In this document: piece after piece, positions 7,188 through 15,831 of the stretch
How the letters are laid out: every line of letters starts with the position of its first letter
How positions within the stretch are numbered: the stretch's first letter is position 1
Assembly (NCBI GenBank): GCA_910584495.1
Contig: CAJUAR010000013.1
Coordinates: forward strand, 1-48,257
Length of the DNA stretch: 48,257 nucleotides
DNA from: an uncultured Muribaculaceae bacterium
GTDB lineage: Bacteria; Bacteroidota; Bacteroidia; Bacteroidales; Muribaculaceae
Direction of reading: 5' to 3'
The notes under the pieces: model-generated
What the model was told of the DNA's origin: nothing
What the model saw: the letters and a program-made list of their open reading frames with translations, nothing else
The model's database searches: none
Position numbers and translations under genes: made by a program

Positions 7188-9752
7188 TTATGGCTGCTCA
7201 ATTTTTGGTGTTGAATCCGAAGAAATAATTTGCGAAACAATTTTCTGGTTGTCGGTGTCGAATCCCACAATAATCTCGTCGCCTTCATGCACATTTCCGG
7301 CCAAAAGAATCTCGGCCAGTTCGTCTTCGAGATATTTCTGGATTGCACGTTTGAGAGGTCGTGCCCCGAACTGCACATCGCAGCCTTTCGAGGCAATGAA
7401 GTTCTTGGCTTCGTCGCTGAGTGTAACGGTATACCCCAAGTTCCGCAGTCGTTTGTAGAAGCCTTGCAGCTCGATGTCGATGATTTTAAAGATAGCTTCG
7501 CGGTCGAGGGTCTCGAAGATTATCACATCGTCGATTCGATTGAGGAATTCGGGCGAGAATGCTTTGTTCAGGGCTTTGGTGAGCACGCTGGTGGAGTATT
7601 CGCGGTCGACCTGGCGAGTGTTGAAGCCCACGCCGCTGCCAAATTCCTTGAGCTGGCGCGTGCCTATGTTCGAGGTCATTATTATTATGGTGTTCTTAAA
7701 ATCGATGTGCCGTCCCAGACTGTCGGTGAGGCGCCCTTCGTCCATCACCTGCAGCAGGAGATTGAACACGTCGGGGTGAGCCTTTTCGATTTCGTCGAGA
7801 AGCACCACCGAGTAGGGATGTCGGCGCACACGCTCGGTGAGCTGTCCGCCTTCCTCGTACCCCACATATCCGGGAGGCGCACCAATGAGACGCGACACGC
7901 TGAATTTCTCCATATATTCGCTCATATCGATACGAATGAGCGTATCTGCGCTGTCGAAGAGAAATTCGGCCAGTTTCTTGGCCAAGTGCGTTTTGCCGAC
8001 ACCGGTAGGGCCAAGGAACATAAATGTGCCTATTGGCTTTGCGGGGTCTTTCAAGCCCAGACGGTTGCGTTGTATTGCCTTAACAATCTTATTGATAGCG
8101 TCATCCTGCCCGATAATGGCTTTTTTGAGCGTCGGCCCCATTTCGAGGAGACGCATTCCTTCGGCCTGTGCAATGCGCTGCACCGGCACTCCGGTCATCA
8201 TGGCCACAACTTCGGCCACCTTATCGGCATCCACCACCTCGCGGTTTCGGCGCATTGTGTCGTCCCACTCCTTGCGCATTGTGTCGAGTTTTTCGCTCAA
8301 TTGAGCGGCGCGGTCGCGCAGCTGCGATGCCAGGCCAAATTCATGACGCTGGGCAGCAGCCACTTTGTCGGCATTAACTTGGGCAATTTCGGCTTCGAGC
8401 TGTTCAATCTCGGAAGGCACGGTCACATGTGTAACTTTCACACGCGAGCCGGCTTCGTCCATTGCATCTATGGCCTTGTCGGGGAAATTTCGGTCGCTGA
8501 CATATCGGTCGGTGAGCTTGACGCATGCCTCAAGAGCCTCGGGGGTGTAAGAAACTCCGTGATGTTCCTCGTATTTTTCTTTAATATTGTTGAGAATTAC
8601 GAGGGTTTGCTCTGCCGAGGTGGGTTCCACCATCACTTTCTGGAAACGACGTTCGAGAGCCCCGTCTTTTTCGATGTTCACACGGTATTCGTCGAGGGTT
8701 GTGGCACCGATGCACTGAATTTCGCCTCGAGCCAACGCCGGTTTGAGCATATTTGCGGCATCCATCGATCCGGAAGCGTTTCCGGCCCCCACAATGGTGT
8801 GGACTTCGTCGATGAAAAGAATTATATCACGGTTCTTGCTCAACTCGTTGAGAATGCCTTTGATACGTTCCTCAAATTCGCCGCGGTACTTTGTCCCGGC
8901 CACAATCGAAGCCATGTCGAGGGCCACAACGCGCTTGTTGAAGAGTATGCGCGACACCTTGCGCTGCGAAATGCGCAGAGCCAGACCTTCTACTATAGCC
9001 GACTTGCCCACCCCGGGTTCGCCAATGAGCACAGGGTTGTTTTTCTTGCGGCGCGAAAGAATCTGAGCAAGACGTTCTATTTCTGTTTCACGCCCCACAA
9101 CGGGGTCGAGCTTTCCATCTTCGGCAGCTTTAGTCATGTCGTTGCCGAATTTGTCGAGCATGGGGGTGTCGCCACGCCCGGTGCGACGGAATTTTGACTG
9201 GGCGGAGCTCTTGACGCTATCGGAATCGCGCGGGCTGTCGGCCACATCGTCATCATCGCCTCCGGCCGATGCAAGCGGAGCCGAAGGCTGTTCGTCTTCA
9301 TCGTCGCGGCGGCCTTTGACCATGCGCACTACGGCCTCATAGTCGATGCCGGCCTTGAAGAACGGAGCCATCAGCGGCATGTTGCGCACTTCCTTGTTAT
9401 GGAGCAGCGAGAGCAGCAAGTGTTCCACATCCACCAGCTGGGCTTTCATATACCGGGCTTCGATAATGGCCAGCTTGATGATGAGCGTCACCGTACGGTT
9501 GTAGAAATTCGAATCGTATTCGCCTTCTGCAGCGGGTTCGTAGAGCCCCAGGTCGAGTTCGTTTCGGAGCTTTGCAAGAGCTTCGAGCCCCACAAGATTC
9601 TCCATCAGCGCGGCCGAGGGAGTGCCGTCGGCGCAAAGCTCGAGCATGAGGTGCGCGGGCATTATCACGCTGTTGTTATGGTTGGTGCACTGTAGGCGCA
9701 GGCGGTTGATTATGTCCTGTGCTTGCTGTGTATACTTTTGGCTGTTTTCCAT
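7188..9752 (-). CDS. clpC: ClpC-type AAA+ unfoldase (ClpP partner)
   Basis: The 854-residue protein has an N-terminal Clp-N double repeat (1-150), an acidic linker (150-200), and AAA-1 with Walker A GEPGVGKS (244-251) and Walker B ILFIDE (311-316). A short middle domain with a UVR-like helix (near 470-490) precedes AAA-2, whose Walker A is GPTGVGKT (581-588) and which includes VVLLDEIEKAH. The short middle region separates it from ClpB, whose middle domain is much longer. A VGF tripeptide in GSGVGFNT matches the ClpP-docking loop of ClpC. It unfolds substrates for ClpP. It is the first gene of a seven-gene minus-strand run, with a -7-type box about 100 bases upstream. Confidence 0.92.
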   Translation of the reverse strand: MENSQKYTQQAQDIINRLRLQCTNHNNSVIMPAHLMLELCADGTPSAALMENLVGLEALAKLRNELDLGLYEPAAEGEYDSNFYNRTVTLIIKLAIIEARYMKAQLVDVEHLLLSLLHNKEVRNMPLMAPFFKAGIDYEAVVRMVKGRRDDEDEQPSAPLASAGGDDDDVADSPRDSDSVKSSAQSKFRRTGRGDTPMLDKFGNDMTKAAEDGKLDPVVGRETEIERLAQILSRRKKNNPVLIGEPGVGKSAIVEGLALRISQRKVSRILFNKRVVALDMASIVAGTKYRGEFEERIKGILNELSKNRDIILFIDEVHTIVGAGNASGSMDAANMLKPALARGEIQCIGATTLDEYRVNIEKDGALERRFQKVMVEPTSAEQTLVILNNIKEKYEEHHGVSYTPEALEACVKLTDRYVSDRNFPDKAIDAMDEAGSRVKVTHVTVPSEIEQLEAEIAQVNADKVAAAQRHEFGLASQLRDRAAQLSEKLDTMRKEWDDTMRRNREVVDADKVAEVVAMMTGVPVQRIAQAEGMRLLEMGPTLKKAIIGQDDAINKIVKAIQRNRLGLKDPAKPIGTFMFLGPTGVGKTHLAKKLAEFLFDSADTLIRIDMSEYMEKFSVSRLIGAPPGYVGYEEGGQLTERVRRHPYSVVLLDEIEKAHPDVFNLLLQVMDEGRLTDSLGRHIDFKNTIIIMTSNIGTRQLKEFGSGVGFNTRQVDREYSTSVLTKALNKAFSPEFLNRIDDVIIFETLDREAIFKIIDIELQGFYKRLRNLGYTVTLSDEAKNFIASKGCDVQFGARPLKRAIQKYLEDELAEILLAGNVHEGDEIIVGFDTDNQKIVSQIISSDSTPKIEQP

Positions 9753-9848
9753 TTATAATATCCTTGTTTGCTTTTTGAGCATTGTGCAAAAAGCGTGCCA
9801 TTTGTGCAACAAATGTGCAAGATGGCGCAGAATCTTGCATATCAAGTG

Positions 9849-9856
9849 CAAATTTA
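9849..9856 (-). promoter_or_regulatory. Candidate -7 box for clpC
   Basis: The minus strand reads TAAATTTG, matching TAnnTTTG, in the 170-base gap between ygiQ and clpC. No good -33 TTTG lies at the right distance, so the call is moderate. It would give a 5' leader of about 90 bases. Confidence 0.45.
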
Positions 9857-9922
9857 CGAATTTTTTTCTTCTCTGCAGTCCATAGTTCTAAAATAAGCAT
9901 AAAAAGATGCGGCCAAGCACGT

Positions 9923-11791
9923 TCACCTGCGGTGGGGAGGACGGCTTCCGAATAGCTTTTCGATAAGGTCGGAACGGCCTATGCGCCTGAGTTCGCGGAC
10001 AATACGAGCACGATATTCCGGGTCGTACCAGAAGAAGAACATTCGCTGCGTCTGTTTATCGGCAGGCGTGGTGGCAGTGAACACCGGTTTGCCAGTGTAG
10101 GGATGCACACCACTATAATATATTTCGGTGGCCACCGTCATGGGCGTGGGGGTGAAATCCTGCACCTGCTCAAGATGAAAATTCAGTTTTTTCGTTTCCA
10201 CCGCGAGCTGGGCCATATCGGCTTCGCGACATCCGGGATGCGACGATATGAAATATGGAATGAGCTGCTGGCGCAATCCGGCTCGGTGATTTTCGGTGTC
10301 GAAAAGTTCTTTGAATTTGCCAAAGAGTTCGAACGAAGGCTTGCGCATCACTTCAAGCACCTGGTCGGAAGTGTGTTCGGGAGCCACCTTGAGGCGTCCG
10401 CTCACATGATTGACAATGAGCTCGCGATTATAGGCACGGTTCATGGCATCCACAGCCTTGTTGCCCGTTGGGTGCATCGACAGGTCGTAGCGCACGCCGC
10501 TGCCCACAAACGACTTTTTGACCCCCTGCAGAGCATCGACGGCGCGGTAAATATCCAGCAATGGCCCATGGTCGGTGTTGAGGTTGGGACACGGCGACGG
10601 ATGCAGGCACGAGGGCCGCAGACAGCGGCTGCATTTGTTCCTGTCGAGACCGCCCATGGCATACATGTTGGCCGATGGGCCGCCCAAGTCGCTGATATAC
10701 CCCTTGAAGTCGGGCATCATTGTCACCTGACGAGCCTCGCGGAGTATAGACTCCTTGGAACGCGAAGCAATAAACTTACCCTGATGGGCCGAAATGGTGC
10801 AGAAAGCGCATCCTCCAAAGCACCCCCGGTGCAGGTTGATGGAATGTCGAATCATCTCATAGGCCGGAATTGTCTTGCCGCGGTAGCGGGGATGAGGCAG
10901 GCGCGTGTAGGGAAGGTCGAACGAAGCATCAATTTCGCCCTGGCTCATGGCCGGATGCATAGGGTTGACTTTCACCACTTTCCTGCCCGTCACCTGCCAC
11001 AATGTCGCACCGCCGTCCATGCGGTTGCTCTGCTGCTCAATGTGCTTGAAGTTAGCAGCCTGCCGCGGCTTGTCGCGCAAGCACACATCGTAGGGAGCGA
11101 GCACAATGTTTGCCTCATCGGCAACAGCCGGAGCTTCCGAAGCATCGAGCATCAAGGCCGTCTGCCGCACATCCGTTATATCTTCAATTTTCTCGCCGGC
11201 GGCAAGACGGTCAGCAAGCTCCACAATTGTTTTCTCGCCCATTCCATAGACAAGCATGTCGACAGGCGAATCGGCAAGAATGGAGGGACGCAAAGCATCC
11301 TGCCAGTAGTCATAATGCGACAAACGCCTGAGCGAAAATTCAATACCGCCGCCAATCAATGGCACATCCGGGAAAAGTTCCTTCAAAATTTTGGCATACA
11401 CCACCGAAGGATAGTCGGGTCTTGCCCCATGACGGCCGCCGGGAGTGTAGGCATCATCGCTGCGGCGGCGCCGTGCTGCCGTATAGTGGTTCACCATCGA
11501 ATCCATTGCGCCGGGACTTATGCCGAAAAAGAGACGCGGGCGGCCGAATTTGCGGAAATCGCGAAGGTCGTCCTGCCAGTTGGGCTGAGGCACGATGGCC
11601 ACTTTGTAACCCGCAGCCTGGAGCGTGCGGCCAATCACAGCCGCCCCGAAGGCCGGATGGTCCACGTAGGCATCACCGCTGAAAATCACCACGTCGACGC
11701 TGTCCCAACCCATGGCTTTCATTTCTTTGACCGAAGTGGGCAGCCAGTCGGTAGGCCGCAGCTTGTTATAGTCGGGAATAGTCGCTTTCAT
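9923..11791 (-). CDS. ygiQ: YgiQ-type radical SAM protein
   Basis: The 622-residue protein has the full YgiQ layout. An N-terminal Rossmann-like UPF0313 region contains FSGDAYVDHPAFGAAVIG. The radical SAM core has the 4Fe-4S motif CxxxCxxC at Cys324, Cys328 and Cys331 (RGCFGGCAFC). A C-terminal region contains RVAPEHTSDQ-like and FFFWYDPEYR-like segments (here LKVAPEHTS and MFFFWYDPEY). Members are widespread but the reaction is not established. Its start overlaps the end of uvrB by four bases (ATGA type), so the two are co-transcribed and probably translationally coupled. Length and motifs are complete; nothing looks degraded. Confidence 0.9.
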   Translation of the reverse strand: MKATIPDYNKLRPTDWLPTSVKEMKAMGWDSVDVVIFSGDAYVDHPAFGAAVIGRTLQAAGYKVAIVPQPNWQDDLRDFRKFGRPRLFFGISPGAMDSMVNHYTAARRRRSDDAYTPGGRHGARPDYPSVVYAKILKELFPDVPLIGGGIEFSLRRLSHYDYWQDALRPSILADSPVDMLVYGMGEKTIVELADRLAAGEKIEDITDVRQTALMLDASEAPAVADEANIVLAPYDVCLRDKPRQAANFKHIEQQSNRMDGGATLWQVTGRKVVKVNPMHPAMSQGEIDASFDLPYTRLPHPRYRGKTIPAYEMIRHSINLHRGCFGGCAFCTISAHQGKFIASRSKESILREARQVTMMPDFKGYISDLGGPSANMYAMGGLDRNKCSRCLRPSCLHPSPCPNLNTDHGPLLDIYRAVDALQGVKKSFVGSGVRYDLSMHPTGNKAVDAMNRAYNRELIVNHVSGRLKVAPEHTSDQVLEVMRKPSFELFGKFKELFDTENHRAGLRQQLIPYFISSHPGCREADMAQLAVETKKLNFHLEQVQDFTPTPMTVATEIYYSGVHPYTGKPVFTATTPADKQTQRMFFFWYDPEYRARIVRELRRIGRSDLIEKLFGSRPPHRR

Positions 11792-13878
11792 GCTTCAGCC
11801 TTGAGTTGTTCGAGTTTGCTCTCGAGTTTGATAATCTGGTCGCGCAGCTGGGCCGCAGTGATAAATTCCATATCTTTTGCAGCCTTGAGCATCTCGCTCC
11901 TCATTTTGTTGATGGAGCGTTGCAGCTCGTCGACATTCATATAGGCATATACGGGATCGGCCGCCACATCGACATGCGTCGAGAATTCTTCGGCATAAGG
12001 CAACGAAGCTTTCTGACGGTCGCGGCTTTGCTTTGCGCCCGATCGCCGGCTGTGTGCCGTGGCCTCCATGTCCACTTCTTCTTTCTCCAGACCGACAATC
12101 GAGCTGCGGGCCTTGACAATGGCCTGGGGAGTGATGCCGTGGGCCTCGTTATATGCTAATTGCATGCAGCGGCGGCGTTCGGTTTCGTCGATGGTCTGCT
12201 GCATCGATTCGGTGATTTTGTCGGCAAACATAATCACCTCGCCGTTGAGATTTCGGGCGGCACGACCAACAGTCTGCGTCAGCGAGCGGTGGCTGCGCAG
12301 GAAACCTTCCTTGTCGGCATCGAGAATGGCCACAAGCGACACCTCGGGAAGGTCCAGGCCTTCGCGGAGGAGGTTCACGCCAATGAGCACATCGAACTCT
12401 CCGGCACGCAGACCGTCGAGAATCTTGATGCGGTCCAGCGTGTCCACATCGCTATGAATATAGGCAGTTTTGATTTTAAGTTTCAAGAAATAGTCGTTCA
12501 GCTCCTCGGCCATGCGCTTTGTAAGAGTGGTAACGAGCGTGCGCTCGTTACGCTCTATCCTCAGCTGTATTTCTTCGAGCAGACGGTCGATCTGGTTTGC
12601 CGAAGGCTCAACGCGGATATGCGGATCGAGAAGGCCGGTGGGACGTATCACCTGCTCTACCACGACACCTTCGCAGCGTTCGAGCTCATAGTCGGCCGGT
12701 GTCGCGCTCACATAGACCACCTGCGGAGTCAGGCTCTCGAACTCGTCGAAAGTCAGAGGGCGGTTGTCGAGCGCGGCCTCCAGGCGGAAGCCGTAATTGA
12801 CAAGGTTCACCTTGCGCGAGCGGTCGCCGCCGTACATGGCCCTCACCTGCGGCACCGTCACGTGGCTCTCGTCGATGATGGTGAGAAAATCCTTGGGGAA
12901 ATAATCGAGAAGACAGAACGGTCTTTCGCCGGCGCGGCGGCCGTCGAAATAGCGAGAATAGTTTTCGATGCCCGGACAGTAGCCAAGCTCTTTGATCATC
13001 TCCATGTCGTAGTTCACACGCTCTTCGAGGCGCTGGGCCTCGAACTCGCGCGCCTCGCGGCGGAAATTCCCGGCCTGCGTTCCAAGGTCGACGGCAATCT
13101 GCGCCAAAGCCGAGGCCTGGCGCGCCGGCGATGTCACAAACAGATTTGCCGGATATATCTTGAAACTGTCGTGAGTGCCCAAGTGGGCGTTGTCGTCGGG
13201 ATGAATGGTTACAATCTTTTCAATCTCGTCGCCCCAGAACACCACACGCACAATAATTTCCTCATACGCCAGCCTGATGTCCACCGTGTCGCCCTTCACA
13301 CGAAAAGTGCCGCGGGCAAAGTCGGTCTCATTGCGGCTGTAGAGCGCCGCAACAAGCTTGCGCAGAAAAGCATTGCGCCCTATCTTCATGCCTTGCGACA
13401 CCTGCACGACATTCTCGTTGAAATCTGCCGGATTGCCCATGCCGTAGAGACACGACACCGACGACACCACGACAACATCGCGCCGTCCCGACAAGAGAGC
13501 CGAGGTGGTGGCAAGTCGCAACCGGTCGATTTCATCATTAATCATCAAGTCCTTCTCTATATATTTGTCTACCGACGGAATATAGGCCTCAGGCTGATAG
13601 TAGTCGTAGTACGACACGAAATATTGGACCGCATTGTCGGGGAAAAACTGCTTGAACTCGCTGTAGAGCTGCGCAGCAAGCGTTTTGTTGTGGCTAAGAA
13701 TCAAAGTCGGCTTCTTGACCTGCTCTATAAGATTGGCCATCGTAAAGGTTTTGCCCGAACCGGTGACACCGAGCAAAGTCTGCGCGGCGCGCCCTTCGTT
13801 CACACCCTCCACAAGCTGACGTATAGCTTCAGGCTGGTCGCCAGTGGGTTGATATTGCGATTGTAGTCTAAATTCCAT
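11788..13878 (-). CDS. uvrB: UvrB, excinuclease ABC subunit B
   Basis: The 696-residue protein carries all UvrB landmarks: Walker A GVTGSGKT (37-44), the beta-hairpin region YYDYYQPEAYIP (near 90) that clamps damaged DNA, and helicase motifs through QTVGRAARN. The C-terminal UVR motif (MLKAAKDMEFITAAQLRD) binds UvrC. It acts in nucleotide excision repair after UvrA loading. The frame can also open with GTG three bases earlier, but the ATG at 13878 (MEFRLQSQY) matches the family. It is followed by ygiQ with a 4-base overlap, and preceded by a TATCTTTG box. Confidence 0.96.
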   Translation of the reverse strand: MEFRLQSQYQPTGDQPEAIRQLVEGVNEGRAAQTLLGVTGSGKTFTMANLIEQVKKPTLILSHNKTLAAQLYSEFKQFFPDNAVQYFVSYYDYYQPEAYIPSVDKYIEKDLMINDEIDRLRLATTSALLSGRRDVVVVSSVSCLYGMGNPADFNENVVQVSQGMKIGRNAFLRKLVAALYSRNETDFARGTFRVKGDTVDIRLAYEEIIVRVVFWGDEIEKIVTIHPDDNAHLGTHDSFKIYPANLFVTSPARQASALAQIAVDLGTQAGNFRREAREFEAQRLEERVNYDMEMIKELGYCPGIENYSRYFDGRRAGERPFCLLDYFPKDFLTIIDESHVTVPQVRAMYGGDRSRKVNLVNYGFRLEAALDNRPLTFDEFESLTPQVVYVSATPADYELERCEGVVVEQVIRPTGLLDPHIRVEPSANQIDRLLEEIQLRIERNERTLVTTLTKRMAEELNDYFLKLKIKTAYIHSDVDTLDRIKILDGLRAGEFDVLIGVNLLREGLDLPEVSLVAILDADKEGFLRSHRSLTQTVGRAARNLNGEVIMFADKITESMQQTIDETERRRCMQLAYNEAHGITPQAIVKARSSIVGLEKEEVDMEATAHSRRSGAKQSRDRQKASLPYAEEFSTHVDVAADPVYAYMNVDELQRSINKMRSEMLKAAKDMEFITAAQLRDQIIKLESKLEQLKAEA

Positions 13879-13898
13879 CACATTGTAGCATTAACTTG

Positions 13899-13906
13899 CA
13901 AAGATA
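13899..13906 (-). promoter_or_regulatory. Candidate -7 box for uvrB
   Basis: On the minus strand the bases read TATCTTTG, fitting TAnnTTTG, 20 bases before the uvrB ATG. A -33 TTTG is not apparent upstream. The leader would be very short, about 13 bases. Confidence 0.45.
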
Positions 13907-13978
13907 ATCAATTTTCCCAACACCACCATGAAAACCGCCCGGAACTTCTCGGAACTTCTCGGAGAATCCTCGCGTGAA

Positions 13979-14038
13979 CCTTCAAAGAAGGTTTTTCCAT
14001 GGGTAACCCCATGTTGACAGCTTGTTGGCTACATGGGG
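13979..14038. repeat. Hairpin-rich direct repeat, copy 1
   Basis: This 60-base unit recurs at 14095-14154 with four mismatches. It holds two hairpins: AACCTTC-AAA-GAAGGTT at its start (the stem begins two bases before the unit) and an 8-bp stem CCCCATGT/ACATGGGG closing the end. It is followed by two more tandem GGCTACATGGGG-like motifs up to about 14064, and preceded by a tandem GGAACTTCTC (13941-13960). This fills the first half of the 499-base non-coding gap between uvrB and upxY. The pattern resembles REP-type palindromic repeats; no REP transposase is in the window. Confidence 0.8.
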
Positions 14039-14094
14039 GGGCTACATGGGGGCTACATGGGGGGCTTCGGTAGCAGTAGCATATGCCTGCCAAA

Positions 14095-14154
14095 CCTTCG
14101 TAGAAGGTTTTTCCGTGGGTAACCCCATGTTGACAACTTGTTGGCTACATGGGG
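14095..14154. repeat. Hairpin-rich direct repeat, copy 2
   Basis: This is the second copy of the 60-base unit, 116 bases after the first. Differences are compatible with structure: the first hairpin loop changes from AAA to GTA while the 7-bp stem AACCTTC/GAAGGTT is kept, and the CCCCATGT/ACATGGGG stem is unchanged. A further hairpin CAACGTC-GGA-GACGTTG follows at 14181-14197. Conserved stems with changed loops point to selection or spread as folded elements. Confidence 0.8.
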
Positions 14155-14317
14155 CTTATAGTGCTAACATACCAATGAATCAACGTCGGAGACGTTGTGC
14201 TGTGATGCGATGTAGTGCAGTGTGGTGTGATGTGCTGCAATATGGCACACTTCGCACATGGAACCGCCCTGCACTTCAAATTTTGTCGCAACTCGTGCAA
14301 TATTCAGGAAAAATTCG

Positions 14318-14325
14318 TATCTTTG
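14318..14325 (+). promoter_or_regulatory. Candidate -7 box for upxY and the polysaccharide operon
   Basis: TATCTTTG matches TAnnTTTG exactly and ends 52 bases before the upxY ATG. No correctly spaced -33 TTTG is visible, so strength may depend on another factor. No flanking inverted repeats of the kind that make a phase-variable invertible promoter are seen around it. Confidence 0.55.
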
Positions 14326-14377
14326 CACCCACAAAAGTATCTCTCACAAAGAGACACTTATAATAGTCATTCAACAG

Positions 14378-14971
14378 ATGTCTGACAACCAACAGATTAT
14401 CGGCGTTGCGGCAGTGCCTACGGGCGTTGACGGCGCCGAAGGCGTGACCGCCGCCAAGTGGTTTGTAGCCATCACTGCATCTCGCCACGAAAAAGCCGTC
14501 GCCGAGCAGCTCGCCGCCACAGGCATCGAAACCTACGTCGCCCTCCAGCGCGAAATGCACCAGTGGGCAAACGGCCGCCGCCGCATGGTCGACCGCGTAG
14601 TCATCAGCTCTGTGGTCTTCGTCAGATGCACCGAGCGACAGCGCCGCGCCATCGTCGGACACCCTTCCATCTACCGCTTCATGACAAACCGAGCCGCCGA
14701 CAGCGGCACACTCCGAAGCCCCGTGGCAACAATCCCCGACCGCGAAATTGCCAAACTAAAATTCATGCTCGGACAAAGCGACATACCCGTCGACTTCACC
14801 CCCCAGCAGTTCCGCCAGCACGACAACGTGCGAGTAATCCGCGGCAGCCTGCGGGGCCTCGAAGGAACAGTGATGCAAAACCCCGACGGCACACACACAC
14901 TCCGCATAAGCCTCTCCATCCTCGGAGGAGCAACCGTCCGCATCCCCCTCACCGACCTCGAGAAAATTTAA
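14378..14971 (+). CDS. upxY: UpxY-family transcription antiterminator (NusG-like)
   Basis: The 197-residue protein has an N-terminal NGN domain (about residues 25-125: KWFVAITASRHEKAVAEQL, then VISSVVFVRCTERQRR). A C-terminal KOW-like module (about 150-197) includes VRVIRGSLRGLEGTV. UpxY proteins of Bacteroides travel with RNA polymerase and prevent premature termination in the leader of their own capsule operon. I chose the ATG at 14378; the open frame upstream lacks family sequence and crosses the promoter box. Position at the head of the polysaccharide genes fits. The usual partner UpxZ is not recognisable next to it. Confidence 0.88.
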   Translation: MSDNQQIIGVAAVPTGVDGAEGVTAAKWFVAITASRHEKAVAEQLAATGIETYVALQREMHQWANGRRRMVDRVVISSVVFVRCTERQRRAIVGHPSIYRFMTNRAADSGTLRSPVATIPDREIAKLKFMLGQSDIPVDFTPQQFRQHDNVRVIRGSLRGLEGTVMQNPDGTHTLRISLSILGGATVRIPLTDLEKI

Positions 14972-15341
14972 AATTAGGAATGCATAATGCATAATTATAA
15001 TGTGGAATGTCCGAGCGCGAAGCCATGGAAGCGACCAAGCACTTTAGTGCCAAATGAAGAATGAAAGGGCGATAGCCTCACCTCGCCCCGCAGCAACGGT
15101 CCCGGCAGCCATACATTTCCAAAAAATCTTCGTCTCTGTGTAGCAGGGCAACCAGCCAACCGTGCGAGGTGAGGCTATCGCCTTTTTCATTGTCTATTTG
15201 GCACTAAAGTGACTGGTCGCCTCCATAACGGCCCTGCAGCAAACATTTTTTTGACAGTAGAACAAGAGAAACAGCAGAATCAAACTGTTCACTCCCCCCC
15301 CACACCATCAATTATGCATTTTGCATTATGCATTCTAAATT
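14971..15341. repeat. 370-bp nested inverted-repeat element between upxY and the next gene
   Basis: The outer arms are AT-rich, 14971-14997 and 15310-15341 (GCATAATGCATAATT and its inverse). The inner arms, 15031-15086 and 15164-15220, are about 85-90% complementary over 56 bases. They start GCGACCA and end CCTCACCTCGC, with a 77-base loop between. The inner arms also contain the small palindrome CACT-TT-AGTG. There is no credible gene in this 556-base gap. It could be a MITE-like element, a leader RNA structure on which UpxY acts, or a DNA switch. A 19-base piece (15016-15034) recurs inverted at the far end of the locus (34001-34019). Confidence 0.8.
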
Positions 15342-15527
15342 CAAACAAGTGCATTTTTCACTCTTTGTTATCATCTCGCGCCCTCCCCTCCTCCGGCGAT
15401 AGCCATGCGACACAAGAATTTTTCACTCTTAATCTTTAACTCTTAACTCGCGCATCCCCCTCCCCAAAAACACGCCGGAAGTGTGGTGTCATACCATAAC
15501 AGCAACCATTTTTAATTAATACTCACA

Positions 15528-15812
15528 ATGGCAACAACAGATTTTGAAACTTGGATGGACGATAATGTCGAGAATATTGAAGATGCTTTTTGCCTCAAAC
15601 AAGCAATCGAAAACAGAGAAAACTGGGGAAGTTACGACATCACCACTAAGGACGACAAAATATTTGTCACAGCCACCGACGAAACACTAATGTTGGCAAG
15701 CATTAAAGCTCAAGAAACTTTCTTATCGATGCTTAAAAAAAGATTTGCCGACGAAGGCCTCGACATAGAATCGACCTATGAGTTTTATCGGCAGATGGAA
15801 AAAGACGATTAA
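15528..15812 (+). CDS. Small acidic protein of unknown function
   Basis: This frame encodes 94 residues with a regular composition and a plausible fold: an acidic helix (FETWMDDNVENIEDAF), a beta-like segment (YDITTKDDKIFVTATD) and a helical C-terminus (AQETFLSMLKKRFADEG). I do not recognise a family. It is 19 bases before rmlA and in the same direction, so it is probably the first structural gene after the leader. In Bacteroides capsule loci this slot holds UpxZ, a larger inhibitor of other UpxYs; this protein is shorter and I see no resemblance. Coding nature is supported by base usage like the following gene and by spacing. Confidence 0.7.
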   Translation: MATTDFETWMDDNVENIEDAFCLKQAIENRENWGSYDITTKDDKIFVTATDETLMLASIKAQETFLSMLKKRFADEGLDIESTYEFYRQMEKDD

Positions 15813-15831
15813 TTACACAAACTCACAAAAT

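Noticed and set aside
7230..9197. 655-codon open frame on the plus strand opposite clpC
   Set aside because: It is the complement of conserved ClpC codons; its translation is rich in His, Phe and Val without domains. Similar long antisense frames opposite ygiQ, uvrB, pgm and valS were rejected for the same reason.
13979..14154. Two 60-base repeats with a 56-base gap, resembling a tiny CRISPR array
   Set aside because: Only two units, each longer than CRISPR repeats and containing two hairpins, and no cas genes in the window.
14022..14363. Plus-strand frame of 113 codons through the uvrB-upxY gap
   Set aside because: It reads through the repeats and the promoter box and yields a Trp/Gly/Cys-rich translation produced by the repeat units, so it is not a gene.
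15031..15220. Invertible capsule promoter of the Bacteroides Mpi type
   Set aside because: Known switches have short arms around a promoter of 150 bases or more. Here the arms are 56 bases around a 77-base loop with no TAnnTTTG box. Kept only as one option for the repeat.
15209..15439. Plus-strand frame of 76 codons in the leader
   Set aside because: It starts inside the inverted repeat arm and passes through the outer AT-rich arm; low-complexity translation and no coding features.
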